64,000 nucleotides of DNA, from the NCBI GenBank assembly GCA_039111635.1, contig JBCAQO010000003.1, positions 3,038,001 to 3,102,000 of the forward strand. The letters run 5' to 3'. The notes beneath the pieces were generated by a model. That model was not told the origin of the DNA, did not search any database, and saw only the letters and a list, made by a program, of their open reading frames with translations. Positions 12,589-21,035 of the stretch are shown here, in pieces (within the stretch, counting starts at the first letter, position 1; every line of letters begins with the position of its first letter). Both the position numbers and the translations under genes were made by a program. This stretch comes from Heterobasidion occidentale. Its lineage: Eukaryota > Basidiomycota > Agaricomycetes > Russulales > Bondarzewiaceae.

Positions 12589-13068
12589 ACCCTCAAGGCG
12601 ATCCTGCGAGCTCTTCACATCCAGGAAGTGTCAATGCTGTTTTTTGGGCTTCATACAGAGACTCTGGAAGACCACCTTGCGATTTTCGAACAGCTGCAAT
12701 CAGCCCAGTGCGTGGAGCACCTAACTTGTGAAAATGACGGATACTCCCTTTTCACCTCCACACTCGCGCACCCGCCCGTGTCAGAGGGCGGACTTGCCAA
12801 TGCTCATGACCAGGTGGTTCCCTTCCCCCGACTTCGATCTGTCAAACTGGCAGGTGATTTCTTAAAAGTTGGAACGGGTCCGTATCTTAGCAGGTGTTCG
12901 ACTACCCAGGTGATCTATGTGGCTCAGCTGGTGGAAGTTCTCCAACGACGCGAAGCGTTGGGAGTTCCCTTACAGCGCCTTGAAATCCACCTGGATCCAG
13001 ACGAAACAGATCCCGAAGACATCAATCAACTCAAAGCAGCTGCTCAAATCACGGTGATCGAAGTCTAG
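12589..13068 (+). pseudogene. Untranslated C-terminal remainder of the F-box copy
   Basis: This continues the same frame after the TAG and has no further stop until 13066-13068. It contains REALGVPLQRLEI, equivalent to REALGVPLERLDI in the intact copy. The retained open frame suggests the stop is recent. Confidence 0.75.
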
Positions 13069-13611
13069 GACTGTTCGAGTCCAGAGAATCATCACTTGAT
13101 AGGTTTTGCAACGGCGCGCATCGATGGGCAAGGCTATGGATGATAGAGACATCGAGTTGTGATTACCCTTTGCATTCCAGGCCAGATGGGACCATATAGA
13201 GGCCGCCAGGATGTAGTATTGGAACAAGATGTTAAGCAGAATGTGGTGTGGGAGATGGCCAGAATCAAACAAGACAATTTTAGACTCGTGTGACGGACAC
13301 AGATTCTCCTCTATGAGCTCGGTCGTTCTCGGAGTGCGGTGTTGAGAACTAGCCGGTGTGCGCTAGTTCAACGCTGAGCGAGTTGTCCAAATGCGGCAGA
13401 GTTAGATTGACATGAACGACAGAGACGTAAGTACATGTGAGTCCGTATGATGGAAGAGTGACATTCAGGGAAGGGAGAGGCCCGGAAGGGGCACCGACAC
13501 ACAAGAAACGGGAAAGGACCAGCAAGCAGCGATACCCATCTGTGGTAGGAGGGGAACGACGCATTAGGGCTTGGCCGGTTTCCCAAAGGATTAGGAGTGG
13601 CGTGACTAACC
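13069..13611. other. Junction region between F-box segment and DIRS element
   Basis: Up to 13305 this is duplicated F-box downstream DNA. After that it belongs to the 3' end of the DIRS-like element and contains a perfect 8-bp inverted repeat (GAACTAGC, 13346-13353; GCTAGTTC, 13362-13369) with an 8-bp loop. No gene is seen. Confidence 0.5.
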
Positions 13612-14580
13612 TCACGAAGCAGGAGGCAAGGTGTAGCGAACAAAGGCCCGATGGACAGCCGTGTTCGACTGAATGTGCACCATCATAATCTCCGCGTGGC
13701 AGCGGAGATAAGCCTGAAAGGTGTCGCTAACCCAACGACCCTTCACTTGGACGGTATCAAAGGGGAGCCCCCGAAGGAGAAATTCCAACGTGCCCCCAAT
13801 GCGGAAGCTGTGGCCATGCAGAGGGGGTAGGCCGGCCCGCGCGGCGGCTTGTGCGATGTACCGAAGGAAGACCGCGCGCGAGAGGGGGCGACACTCCTTC
13901 TTGAAGGTGTTGGAGAAAAGATGTTCGTTGGGGGAGGGTTTGTTGACTGACAGGTGATGTTGTAGGGCGGCATCGGGATCCGTGGGGTTTGGTTCCGAGG
14001 ACCAGTATATCTCCTGGCCGTGGGTGGAGGTTTTCGTCTGCGGGACGAAGATAGCGGTGCAGGTGAGGCCGTCGTGGATGACAGTTCGGATGTTGGAGGT
14101 GCGCACATGTATGTCCGGTTTGAAACCAGAGAGAGAGGGGACTGTGAGCTCCCCAACACGTGCAATACCGTAGAACAAGGCTGTCGCACATGCCCAAACA
14201 GCAGCGTGGACAGAATCGGAGAGGTTCAAGTGGGGCCGGAGCTGAAGGAGATAGGCGACAGTGTACGGGGCCCTCTTGGCCTTTTTGGCAGATGGTGGGG
14301 CAAGATTCTTGGCACCGTGCTGGAGCGACGTTAGTCGCGCGGTATCGTGAGACCATTCGAGTCCATGGATGAGATGCCAGGCCCGAATGCCGGCGAGGTA
14401 GTTCTCTACTGTGCTGGGAGAGTATGAGCCCGCGAGGGCCGAAAGGAAGGAGGAGAGGAGGGCAGTAGACGCCGGGGCCCGGTGGATTTCTGGGACATCC
14501 TTCGCGTCGCATATGACGTGGTAGAGGAGGAGGCCTGAGCCGTAGACCTCGAGAGTGGAGTCTTTCCACCCGTGGGCCAT
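13612..14580 (-). CDS. Tyrosine recombinase of the DIRS-like element
   Basis: 322 codons. The N-terminal part resembles a core-binding SAM-like domain (STVENYLAGIRAWH). The catalytic part shows the first Arg in YGIARVGELT, the HxxR box in HGHSFRIGGT, and a late block GRWVSDTFQAYLR with the candidate nucleophile Tyr. In DIRS elements this enzyme inserts circular or linear cDNA without making target duplications. It is the last ORF of the element and is in the same frame as the RT-RNase H ORF upstream. It reads through without disruption. Confidence 0.8.
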   Translation of the reverse strand: MAHGWKDSTLEVYGSGLLLYHVICDAKDVPEIHRAPASTALLSSFLSALAGSYSPSTVENYLAGIRAWHLIHGLEWSHDTARLTSLQHGAKNLAPPSAKKAKRAPYTVAYLLQLRPHLNLSDSVHAAVWACATALFYGIARVGELTVPSLSGFKPDIHVRTSNIRTVIHDGLTCTAIFVPQTKTSTHGQEIYWSSEPNPTDPDAALQHHLSVNKPSPNEHLFSNTFKKECRPLSRAVFLRYIAQAAARAGLPPLHGHSFRIGGTLEFLLRGLPFDTVQVKGRWVSDTFQAYLRCHAEIMMVHIQSNTAVHRAFVRYTLPPAS

Positions 14581-14835
14581 GACACGCTTTGTGCGTTCGT
14601 GGTCAAACGCGCGCGGATCTGCAGGGTGAGAAAAGGGGGGCAGCCACTTGATGAGGCGGTCGCGAGCATGGCAGTGCGGACGAAGAACCGAAGGTGTAAG
14701 GAGTAACCCGTTTGGGTATGGGCGAGGGGGCTGCGGATGCGGGCGGGAGCAGGGAGAGGGGCATCAAACCGAAATTGTGCGGGGATCGAGGAAGGAAGGG
14801 GTTGTGGTTGAGACGAGGGGAAGGGGGGGGTGTTG

Positions 14836-16380
14836 CTAGGAATGAGGGGGAGACGAGGGGTCATCGACTGCAGCGAGGAAGGGGCGGAGAGGCTCGGGGA
14901 GGAGGACGGGGGGGAGGAGGAGATGCCATGGGAGGAAGATCCCACGGGAGGGTTTGTCGGCCGGATTGTGAGCGCTAGGTACGTATCGAGCGAGAGCGAC
15001 GTGGTTGTGTTCATCGAGGAGGGCATGGAGGCGTCGGAAGACTGAGTTGACGTGGCGGTTGCGACTGCGGCCATTCCTCCAGCCGTCGACAACGCCAGCA
15101 TTGTCGCCATAGACGAGAAAGTGGGATCGGCGGGGGAGGGGTCCGAGGGCAAGGAGAGCGCGGATGAGGAGCTTGAATCCGGCAGCCTCAGCCCATCCGA
15201 TGTCCCTGCCTTCAGCACGCCATCCGGGAAGGAGGGTCCAGGCGCGCCAGCGCGAGCCAATGATGATTCCAATGCCGACGCCGGAGCTCGCGTCGGAGAA
15301 AGCGTTGAGATCAACAATGCTGTGAGGTCCTGGGATAGGACGTGGCTTGACATGTTGAGAGAGAGTGGTCAACCACCACAGGATTTCCTCAGGGGTGTGT
15401 CGGGGAGGGGTGCGAGGCTTGAAGGGTTCGTCGTGGCAGATGGAAAGCATGGCCTCGAGGCCGGTGAGGTACGCACGGCCCGCGGGAATTACCGAGGAAG
15501 CGTGTAGGAGCTTACCGTGCAGCTTCTGTACCTCGAGGAGTGCGTGCGTGCGCGAGCCTTGCCATGCGATGAGAGCGAGGCGATACTTCTTGCGCTTGGC
15601 TTCGACGAGTGTTACTGTACGAGTTTGAAGGTTCCAGAGGAAACCTGTGAAAGGGAACTCGTGGTGAAAGGGGATATCCTTTTCCGCTTGCTAGGGGATG
15701 CCGAGTTGAGCGGAAATGGCGTCTATGTCCAAAAGGTTGCAGGTGTAGCGAGCCTCATTCGGGGAGCAGGGGGATTGTTGGGATAGGTCACGGACTGGGG
15801 ATGACATATCGTCATTGAACTCGGAGCGAGAGCCGTCCAGAAGGACGGGGCCGGCGTTCCATATGCGGCCCCCGATGTGTTGGGGTCCCGGGCCCCGAGA
15901 TATCTCAGAGTGCCAAAGGGAGCGCTGGCGGTTGTAAGCCGGGAGGTGTTCCCGAAGAAGCCGGAAGAACACGTGGTCATCAGCCCATTTCTCAATGGGA
16001 CCGAGACCGGCATGTCGCATGATGTCGACAGCTGCGTCCTGTAAGTTACCGTAGACGCCGGGGGTAGACCCAGTCCCGAAAGCGGCAACAGTGTCAATGG
16101 CGAAGGAGTCATGGCCTGATAAGCGCACGACAGTCCCTGGCCATTGGGAGGGGTGTAAGGGGATTGTGCGGAATGCTTCTGAGACGTCTCGCACGGCTGC
16201 TTGTGAGCCTGGAGGGAGATGCCAGGTCAGAAATGAGAATATATCGAAGGTGCCCCATGTGCAAGGGTAATTGTCCGTGGTGATGCAGGAATTAATGGAA
16301 AAATGTAAAGGAGAGGGGGTGTGCGGGTAGGAGAAGTTCTGAACGAGACGGAAAGAGGTAGGTTTATGGGGTTTTGGCAC
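14836..16380 (-). pseudogene. Reverse transcriptase-RNase H of the DIRS-like element, in-frame TAG
   Basis: RT part: RDVSEAFRTIPLHP (motif A), AAFGTGSTPGVYG, and KWADDHVFFR (motif C, WADD instead of YxDD). A TAG at 15691-15693 interrupts the frame. The same frame then continues through a connection region into RNase H (AFSDASSGVGIGIII, VYGDNAGVVDGW, SAHNPADKPSRG). Open sequence also extends upstream of 16380 to about 16500. The TAG is either a nonsense mutation or a suppressible stop; nothing in the sequence identifies a readthrough signal. Confidence 0.75.
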
Positions 16381-16505
16381 TAGGGAGAGGGGAGAGGTTT
16401 GGAAGGGGCCGATAAGGGATTCTACAGTAGAGCGAGAGAAGGGACCGAGGTAGCGACCTTTGGAAAATTCCGCTGAGACAATGGAGTCAAATTGCGGGGA
16501 GAGGA

Positions 16506-17258
16506 TTATGATGGAGGGCTGTTCGGAGGAATATTAGTGTGTGTAACGTGAGGTATGCCGATGTGAAAACCGCGAGAAAGACTATGTGGGATCAGAGGGT
16601 ATTTGGACAGCAGCGAGGCGGAGCAAAGCATACGAAGCCACGCCTCGGAGTGGTAGGGAGTGAGCGGGCTAGAGCGCCTGCGCGAGACTGCACGCATGCG
16701 CGCCGTGATCGTGTCCGCCGCACCCTGAGCACTCGTGCTTGTGGGGATGGGAGGTGGCTTTGCAACCGCCGGCACGTTGCCAGTCGATGCAGATTTCGAC
16801 CCCGTTGGGGTAGATGATGCGGCCCTTGGCATTTCGTTGGGCACGAGTGGGGTCCCGTTCCATAAGGTGGGGGCACGACAACGTGCGAGGTCGTGAGGGT
16901 GGCGGCCAAGGCAATATGCGCAGACGACGGGAGGTGCGTTGTCGGCGGAGGGCGGAAAGGAACGTGGCGTGGCCGCGTTAGAGGTGCGACGGCGGCGACG
17001 AGGGGGTTGCTCTTTAGAGGAGGGAGAGGGAGGAAGGGAGAGCGAGGGGGAACAGCGGCGCTTGTGAGAGGATGCAGAAGGGTCGTGACGCGAACGGCGC
17101 TCTAACGTGGCGTAGGGAGCGGAGGGATGGGCCTCGTTCCGAGCTTTGAAAGCAGGAGGGGGGGGAGGGAATGGCAAGTGCCATAGTGGGAGAGCGCGTT
17201 GCGCGAGGGGGTGGGGGTGCGAGGGGGGGGGCGCGGTGCGCGGTTCGCGTCGAAACAT
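16506..17258 (-). pseudogene. Zinc-binding C-terminal part of DIRS gag, frameshifted
   Basis: A proline/arginine-rich stretch leads to CAYCLGRHPHDLARC. The next conserved block, with CIDWQRAGGC and HECSGCGGHDHGAHAC, lies in a different frame (complement of about 16669-16860). The switch is next to a short C run at about 16847-16852. The paired Cys/His motifs are typical of nucleic-acid binding by the gag-like protein of Agaricomycete DIRS elements (family recollection). Confidence 0.6.
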
Positions 17259-18241
17259 GCATGGCGGGTGCAGTGCACGAAGTGGCGGGCGACGTGCGCG
17301 AATTTGGCAGGTGCGGAGGATGACAAGGGGGGGGAAGGAGGAAAAGGCAAGTTGGTTGTTAGCGAGAGCAGGAAGGGGGGGAGCGAGGAAAGGAACGGAC
17401 CAATGCTGGAGTATTGCACACCGCGGGTGTACTCGGACGCGGTGCGATCAACGAATACGTCATTGATCACGGATATGTTGAAGTTTTGAGGGGTTTTGAG
17501 TAGGGCATGCCAGGAGCGGCGGACGGAGGCTTGTACAAGCAGCATTACTCGTTTGCCGTACTCCGGGACCAAGGCCATAGGATGGTTTTCGAGGGCGAAG
17601 AGAAAAGAAGCCATCTGTTGCGTGAGGGCGGCGGGCCATGTGGCTCGCTGAATTTCCGCCACGAAAACGGTGCGGGCAGAGGAAAACTGTTCCCAGGACA
17701 GTTCGGAGTCTGGGATGACTTTGCGAGAGGGACGAGAGGAGGATGCAGCACGCAGAGTGAGACCCTCGTCAGAACGGGCCAGTGTGAACGTGTCGTCGGT
17801 GGTGGACTTGAAAGAGTCGGAGCCTTCGCGACAGACTTCTGGGGTGAAGTAGTAAAGCTCGACATATTCAATTAGCTCTAGCTTATGGAAGGCGTAGGGA
17901 GGGGCGTGAACCGGGAGAATGGAAGGCATACCCCCAGGGTTCAAGGGAAGGAGCTTCGGTTTCTTCTTGTCGAGCTCCTTTTCCGCCTCAGCCTTATCGG
18001 CCGCCTCCTGTTCGAGGCGGTCGCGTTCCGCATCCGCTGCAGCGGCTGCGTCAGCTGCTACTTGCGCAATCCATGCCACGCGATCCTGGTTATTGCCTGC
18101 TGTCCAGATGGCGACTAGTCGCTGTGCAGTGGCTGTGGGATCTTCCTCGGGGAAGCGACTGAGCTGGCGAATAGCTTCGAAGTCGGGGGAGGCGTAATCC
18201 AGGCAGACGAGGAGGTGGGGATCGACCGCGAGATGAGGCAT
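17102..18241 (-). CDS. Gag-like protein of the DIRS-like element
   Basis: ATG 18241 starts MPHLAVDPHLLV; an open frame reaches further into the flanking LTR but that extension belongs to element A. The protein has an N-terminal helical part, an alanine/glutamate-rich coiled-coil segment (VAADAAAAADAERDRLEQEA), then a globular part (EIQRATWPAALTQQMASFL, GKRVMLLVQASVRRSWHALL). It would form the particle or RNA-binding core. The zinc motifs follow in another frame. Confidence 0.6.
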   Translation of the reverse strand: MPHLAVDPHLLVCLDYASPDFEAIRQLSRFPEEDPTATAQRLVAIWTAGNNQDRVAWIAQVAADAAAAADAERDRLEQEAADKAEAEKELDKKKPKLLPLNPGGMPSILPVHAPPYAFHKLELIEYVELYYFTPEVCREGSDSFKSTTDDTFTLARSDEGLTLRAASSSRPSRKVIPDSELSWEQFSSARTVFVAEIQRATWPAALTQQMASFLFALENHPMALVPEYGKRVMLLVQASVRRSWHALLKTPQNFNISVINDVFVDRTASEYTRGVQYSSIGPFLSSLPPFLLSLTTNLPFPPSPPLSSSAPAKFAHVARHFVHCTRHACFDANRAPRPPPRTPTPSRNALSHYGTCHSLPPLLLSKLGTRPIPPLPTPR

Positions 18242-18300
18242 GGCCGGAGAGAGAAATACAGGAGTATTTAGTGAGAGATGTTCTCTTGAAAGAGGAAAGG

Positions 18301-19133
18301 TGTTAGGTCGGAGACCTATCACGTGCACCGATGCACGAAGGGGTCCCTAGGCTAAACCTCCACTGGTTCGTATAGTCGTAGACTCCAATGGATGAAGACA
18401 ATGGATCGTCTTTGGGCTCTTTCGAGGAACTCGGGGTCGCTGTCGGCTTTGTTCTCGAAGAGATTGAGAAGGTGATCTTCGAGGTCTTCTCGATGATGAG
18501 GGGGAACCGGATGATCTTCTCCTGTCCAACAGATGACACGAGGGGTGTCCAACTGAGAACGCGGTAGGCAGCTAGCCCGGTATAGAAGCGGATGAGTAGA
18601 GGGAGGGGAGGGAAGGGAGACGAGTCCAGTGCTTCGTCAGACCGTGCAAAGAGTTTCTCAGATCTGACAGAGATCACGAAGCGTGGGCTAAGAAGGTAGC
18701 CAGACGCCGGGTGCAGTGCAGAGATCGAGTGTATTACAGGTGAACGAGCTGAGCTTCTTAGAAGCTCATCTCGGCTATTTACGTACAGAAGTGTCTAGGG
18801 CAGGATCAAGATCTGGTCCGTGCGCTTCTCAGGTACCGAAGTCAACGATCGAGATCCGTAAGCTAGAATGCCTCATCGACCTGCCATGTAACCAAATATA
18901 GTAATCCGATCACTAATGTCTATCCACATCTTCGATCAATCAAGAACCAGGAACGGGGGTCAGGAACCAATGTCTGTCCACATCAAGAATCAGGAACCAG
19001 AAGTCAGCGTTCATGCGTTAGCATGTAAATGGTAAGGAGTCATAGAAAACTATCCGAGTCTGTAGCAAGTCCGAAGCACTTGACCAGCCCATCCCCTCAC
19101 GTGCGAAGCACGTGTTAGGACGCGGTCCTAACA
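18301..19133 (-). repeat. LTR of element A, 3' copy
   Basis: 833 bp, TGTTAGG...CCTAACA, preceded on the minus strand by purine-rich GGGGGTAG as primer tract. It contains a CACGTGC-GAA-GCACGTG palindrome at 19098-19114. Confidence 0.9.
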
Positions 19134-19144
19134 CTACCCCCTCT

Positions 19145-20368
19145 CTATACAAGTCTTCGGCGCTTGGCGGGTGCACCGATAGTAGGGGCGGGTCTCCTCA
19201 GGTGAACTTCGTCGAAGGTGGGGATGTTCCGAGCGGGGTATCCGGTCCAGTTTGCGGTGTCGATTAAATGATCCAACGCCTGCTTGTGGTATCCATATTC
19301 TTCAGCTGTCCTATCCATCTGTAGACGAAGGCGCCGGGACTGCATGCGATGCCTATCGTAGTCTTGAAGAAAGCCGCGCGCCGTGACGTCCGTTCTCTGG
19401 CGAATGCCCGTGATTGGACATCCCACGACGAGATGGCCGGCGCGTCCGCATTCCCAACAGGTACGAGTGGAGGGGTCGGTGGGTGGAGAAGGCGGGAGAG
19501 CAGGAGGGGTAGGCCAAACGTTTTCTGAGTCCATGGCGTCGGCCGGCCATCCCTCTTCAGTTGCGACAGGAATGTCCGGCGACTGGGGAGAGGTTTCGTT
19601 GACAATGATAGGATGGGTGAGGTCGTCGCCGAGTAAGGGGGGGGATGGGGACACAGCAGGGGGTGATGGGGGTGGTACCGGTAACGGCTGAAGTACCTGG
19701 CGATCCCGGACGACTTGTTCGGGGTCGTAAGGGGGACTAGTGGGCCGCATGGATTCCGTGGTCTCTTCGTCGGCGGGTCGAAAGAGTCGGGCGACCGGGA
19801 GGACTGGTTCCGTGATTGCTAGAGGATCGACGATCATGGGTTCTTCGACGTCGACCTGGTGAAAACCTTGTTCCTGTATATCCGGCTTGGTCATAACCCA
19901 GGGCCTGACGTTATCTTCGGGGACACTTCCGCTTGACCAGTAGCTTGCGACAGGGTGAACTCCTCGACTGTTGAGGGGGAATGAGTGAGTCGGCAAGAGT
20001 CCCTTAGGGACGTACTCCTCTATCTCTAGACGCGCCCCATTAAGTCCAGTAAAATAGAACCAGCGGATTGTGTTCTCCTTGTACCTGATCCGAGCCAGAG
20101 TTTCGAGCCAAGCCACGACGGTGTGCGTTTGGAGGAGGACGGAACTGCTGCCGAAGATGCCTCCTAACCGAAAGTTAATCATGTCGTTGCGGATGGTGGG
20201 GAGATTGATCAGTCCCTTCATGCGGTAGGAGGTGACGGTGATATTGGCGAGGAGGATGGCTTGGGTTTGGTTAAGCGGTCCAGAGAATACCTGATAGCAT
20301 TGAGCCCAAACCGCTTGCTGTAAATAAAAAAGGAAGGCCCGGGGGTTCTTCAAGCCTGGCTGGTTCAA
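19145..20368 (-). CDS. Element A ORF3: zinc-knuckle protein of unknown function
   Basis: 407 codons, lying after integrase and ending 11 bp from the LTR. A globular N-terminal half (LFYLQQAVWAQCYQVFSG, TIRWFYFTGLNGARLEI) is followed by a proline/acid-rich linker, one CCHC knuckle (CWECGRAGHLVVGC), a helical segment, and a basic end PAKRRRLV like a nuclear localisation signal. There is no ATG at its upstream end (first codon TTG); it directly overlaps the end of the ORF above, and a single-base change in a C5 run would join them into one product of about 555 residues. It has gag-like traits but the element already has a gag. The function is unknown: it may be nucleic-acid binding or a second capsid-type protein. 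Confidence 0.55.
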   Translation of the reverse strand: MNQPGLKNPRAFLFYLQQAVWAQCYQVFSGPLNQTQAILLANITVTSYRMKGLINLPTIRNDMINFRLGGIFGSSSVLLQTHTVVAWLETLARIRYKENTIRWFYFTGLNGARLEIEEYVPKGLLPTHSFPLNSRGVHPVASYWSSGSVPEDNVRPWVMTKPDIQEQGFHQVDVEEPMIVDPLAITEPVLPVARLFRPADEETTESMRPTSPPYDPEQVVRDRQVLQPLPVPPPSPPAVSPSPPLLGDDLTHPIIVNETSPQSPDIPVATEEGWPADAMDSENVWPTPPALPPSPPTDPSTRTCWECGRAGHLVVGCPITGIRQRTDVTARGFLQDYDRHRMQSRRLRLQMDRTAEEYGYHKQALDHLIDTANWTGYPARNIPTFDEVHLRRPAPTIGAPAKRRRLV

Positions 20369-20817
20369 ACGATGGGGGCCTCGTCCTCAGCGAGCGTGAG
20401 GTGGTAGATGCTGTTACTGGTCTTCAGGTCTTGGTAGAGACGGAGGTCGTGAAGGGGGTTGGGTAGGGCGCGGATGTGGATGCGGGGGTTTTCGTTGTGT
20501 ACAGCGAAAGCCAATGATGGTACGACGATGTGGGGGTTCGGCATTTCAGCCGGAAAATGGGGGATGACAAATTCGGTGAGGGGGTCGGCGACATGGACGC
20601 CTTCCGAGGGGATGTAGTCCTCGCTGTCGTAGTCCGAGTCCGTGTCGTCAACGAGCGTGGGGGTGGTAGTAGGAGGGGTAACGGTGCGGAGGATGAAGGG
20701 GTTGGGGGACGGGGTGTTGGAAGCGTGAGGGGAGGTGGTAGCGGAAGTCATTCTGATGTTACTAAGAATATAGCGGGGGGAGCTGTGTAAGAAGAGGTGT
20801 GTGGGGGCAAGGGACAT
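20365..20817 (-). CDS. Element A ORF3 N-terminal part, unknown
   Basis: 150 codons from ATG 20817. It has a Ser/Thr/Pro-rich start, an acidic stretch (DDTDSDYDSEDYIPSEG), and a folded-looking end (LRLYQDLKTSNSIYHLTLAE). Its stop overlaps the next frame, next to a run of five Cs, so the two are probably one protein separated by a single-base frame change or a frameshifting site. No known domain was recognised. Confidence 0.5.
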   Translation of the reverse strand: MSLAPTHLFLHSSPRYILSNIRMTSATTSPHASNTPSPNPFILRTVTPPTTTPTLVDDTDSDYDSEDYIPSEGVHVADPLTEFVIPHFPAEMPNPHIVVPSLAFAVHNENPRIHIRALPNPLHDLRLYQDLKTSNSIYHLTLAEDEAPIV

Positions 20818-20870
20818 TCGATTTGTAGCTGGGATGCTGAGGAATGTTTCCGTCCGATGCAGGGTGTCTT

Positions 20871-21035
20871 TTATACGACGGAGGAGACGCCAATGGTGGC
20901 AGCGGCGTGAAGGGATCCGAGGACAAGGGCGATGGCGATGGAGACTGCGGTGAGAGCAAGAGTCGCGACGATGGTATAAACGGCTACTGTGGATAGAGTG
21001 GGGTCGAAAGGGGTCATAGCCGTTTGCCTGGCCAT
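20871..21035 (-). CDS. Element A small single-pass membrane protein ORF
   Basis: 54 codons from ATG 21035, overlapping the last 22 bp of the integrase/chromodomain frame in another frame. A polar start is followed by one hydrophobic segment at about residues 17-40 (AVYTIVATLALTAVSIAIAL), enough for one membrane pass, then a short Ala/Val-rich tail. The frame can be extended upstream only from a TTG. Position after pol recalls env-type ORFs, but nothing else supports an envelope. It may also be a chance frame. Confidence 0.35.
   Translation of the reverse strand: MARQTAMTPFDPTLSTVAVYTIVATLALTAVSIAIALVLGSLHAAATIGVSSVV

Larger units (their letters stand above)
10855..13305. repeat. Duplicated F-box segment, left copy
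   Basis: It is homologous to 45058-47443, including about 370 bp upstream and about 240 bp downstream of the coding region. The left copy has an extra piece of roughly 80 bp in its promoter-side region. Homology ends abruptly after ACACAGATTCTCC, where the DIRS-like element begins on this side and unrelated DNA begins on the other. Confidence 0.85.
13307..18300 (-). mobile_element. DIRS/Ngaro-like retroelement, 5'-truncated
   Basis: On the minus strand the order is gag (from 18241), a zinc-binding region, reverse transcriptase with RNase H, and a tyrosine recombinase. Tyrosine recombinase in place of a DDE integrase, and RT motif C as WADD, place it with DIRS-type elements. No methyltransferase was seen, which fits the Ngaro group. 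Split direct repeats were not found. The upper end is cut by the LTR of element A at 18301; the lower end was placed where F-box homology stops. No target duplication is expected for this class. Frame breaks in gag and an in-frame TAG in pol suggest it is inactive. Confidence 0.75.

Noticed and set aside
13070..13090. GTTCGAGTCC resembling a tRNA B box
   Set aside because: No A box, no cloverleaf, and it lies in the duplicated F-box 3' flank without conservation of an RNA gene.
14406..15353. 315-codon minus-strand ORF overlapping RNase H and recombinase
   Set aside because: Low-complexity Ser/Pro-rich shadow frame of the RNase H and recombinase frames, which carry the motifs.
18242..18328. 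N-terminal extension of the DIRS gag into the LTR of A
   Set aside because: The extension crosses the LTR boundary at 18301; ATG 18241 is the last in-element start.
20530..20790. Gly/Val-rich plus-strand ORF
   Set aside because: Antisense to the acidic N-terminal part of element A ORF3; composition artefact.
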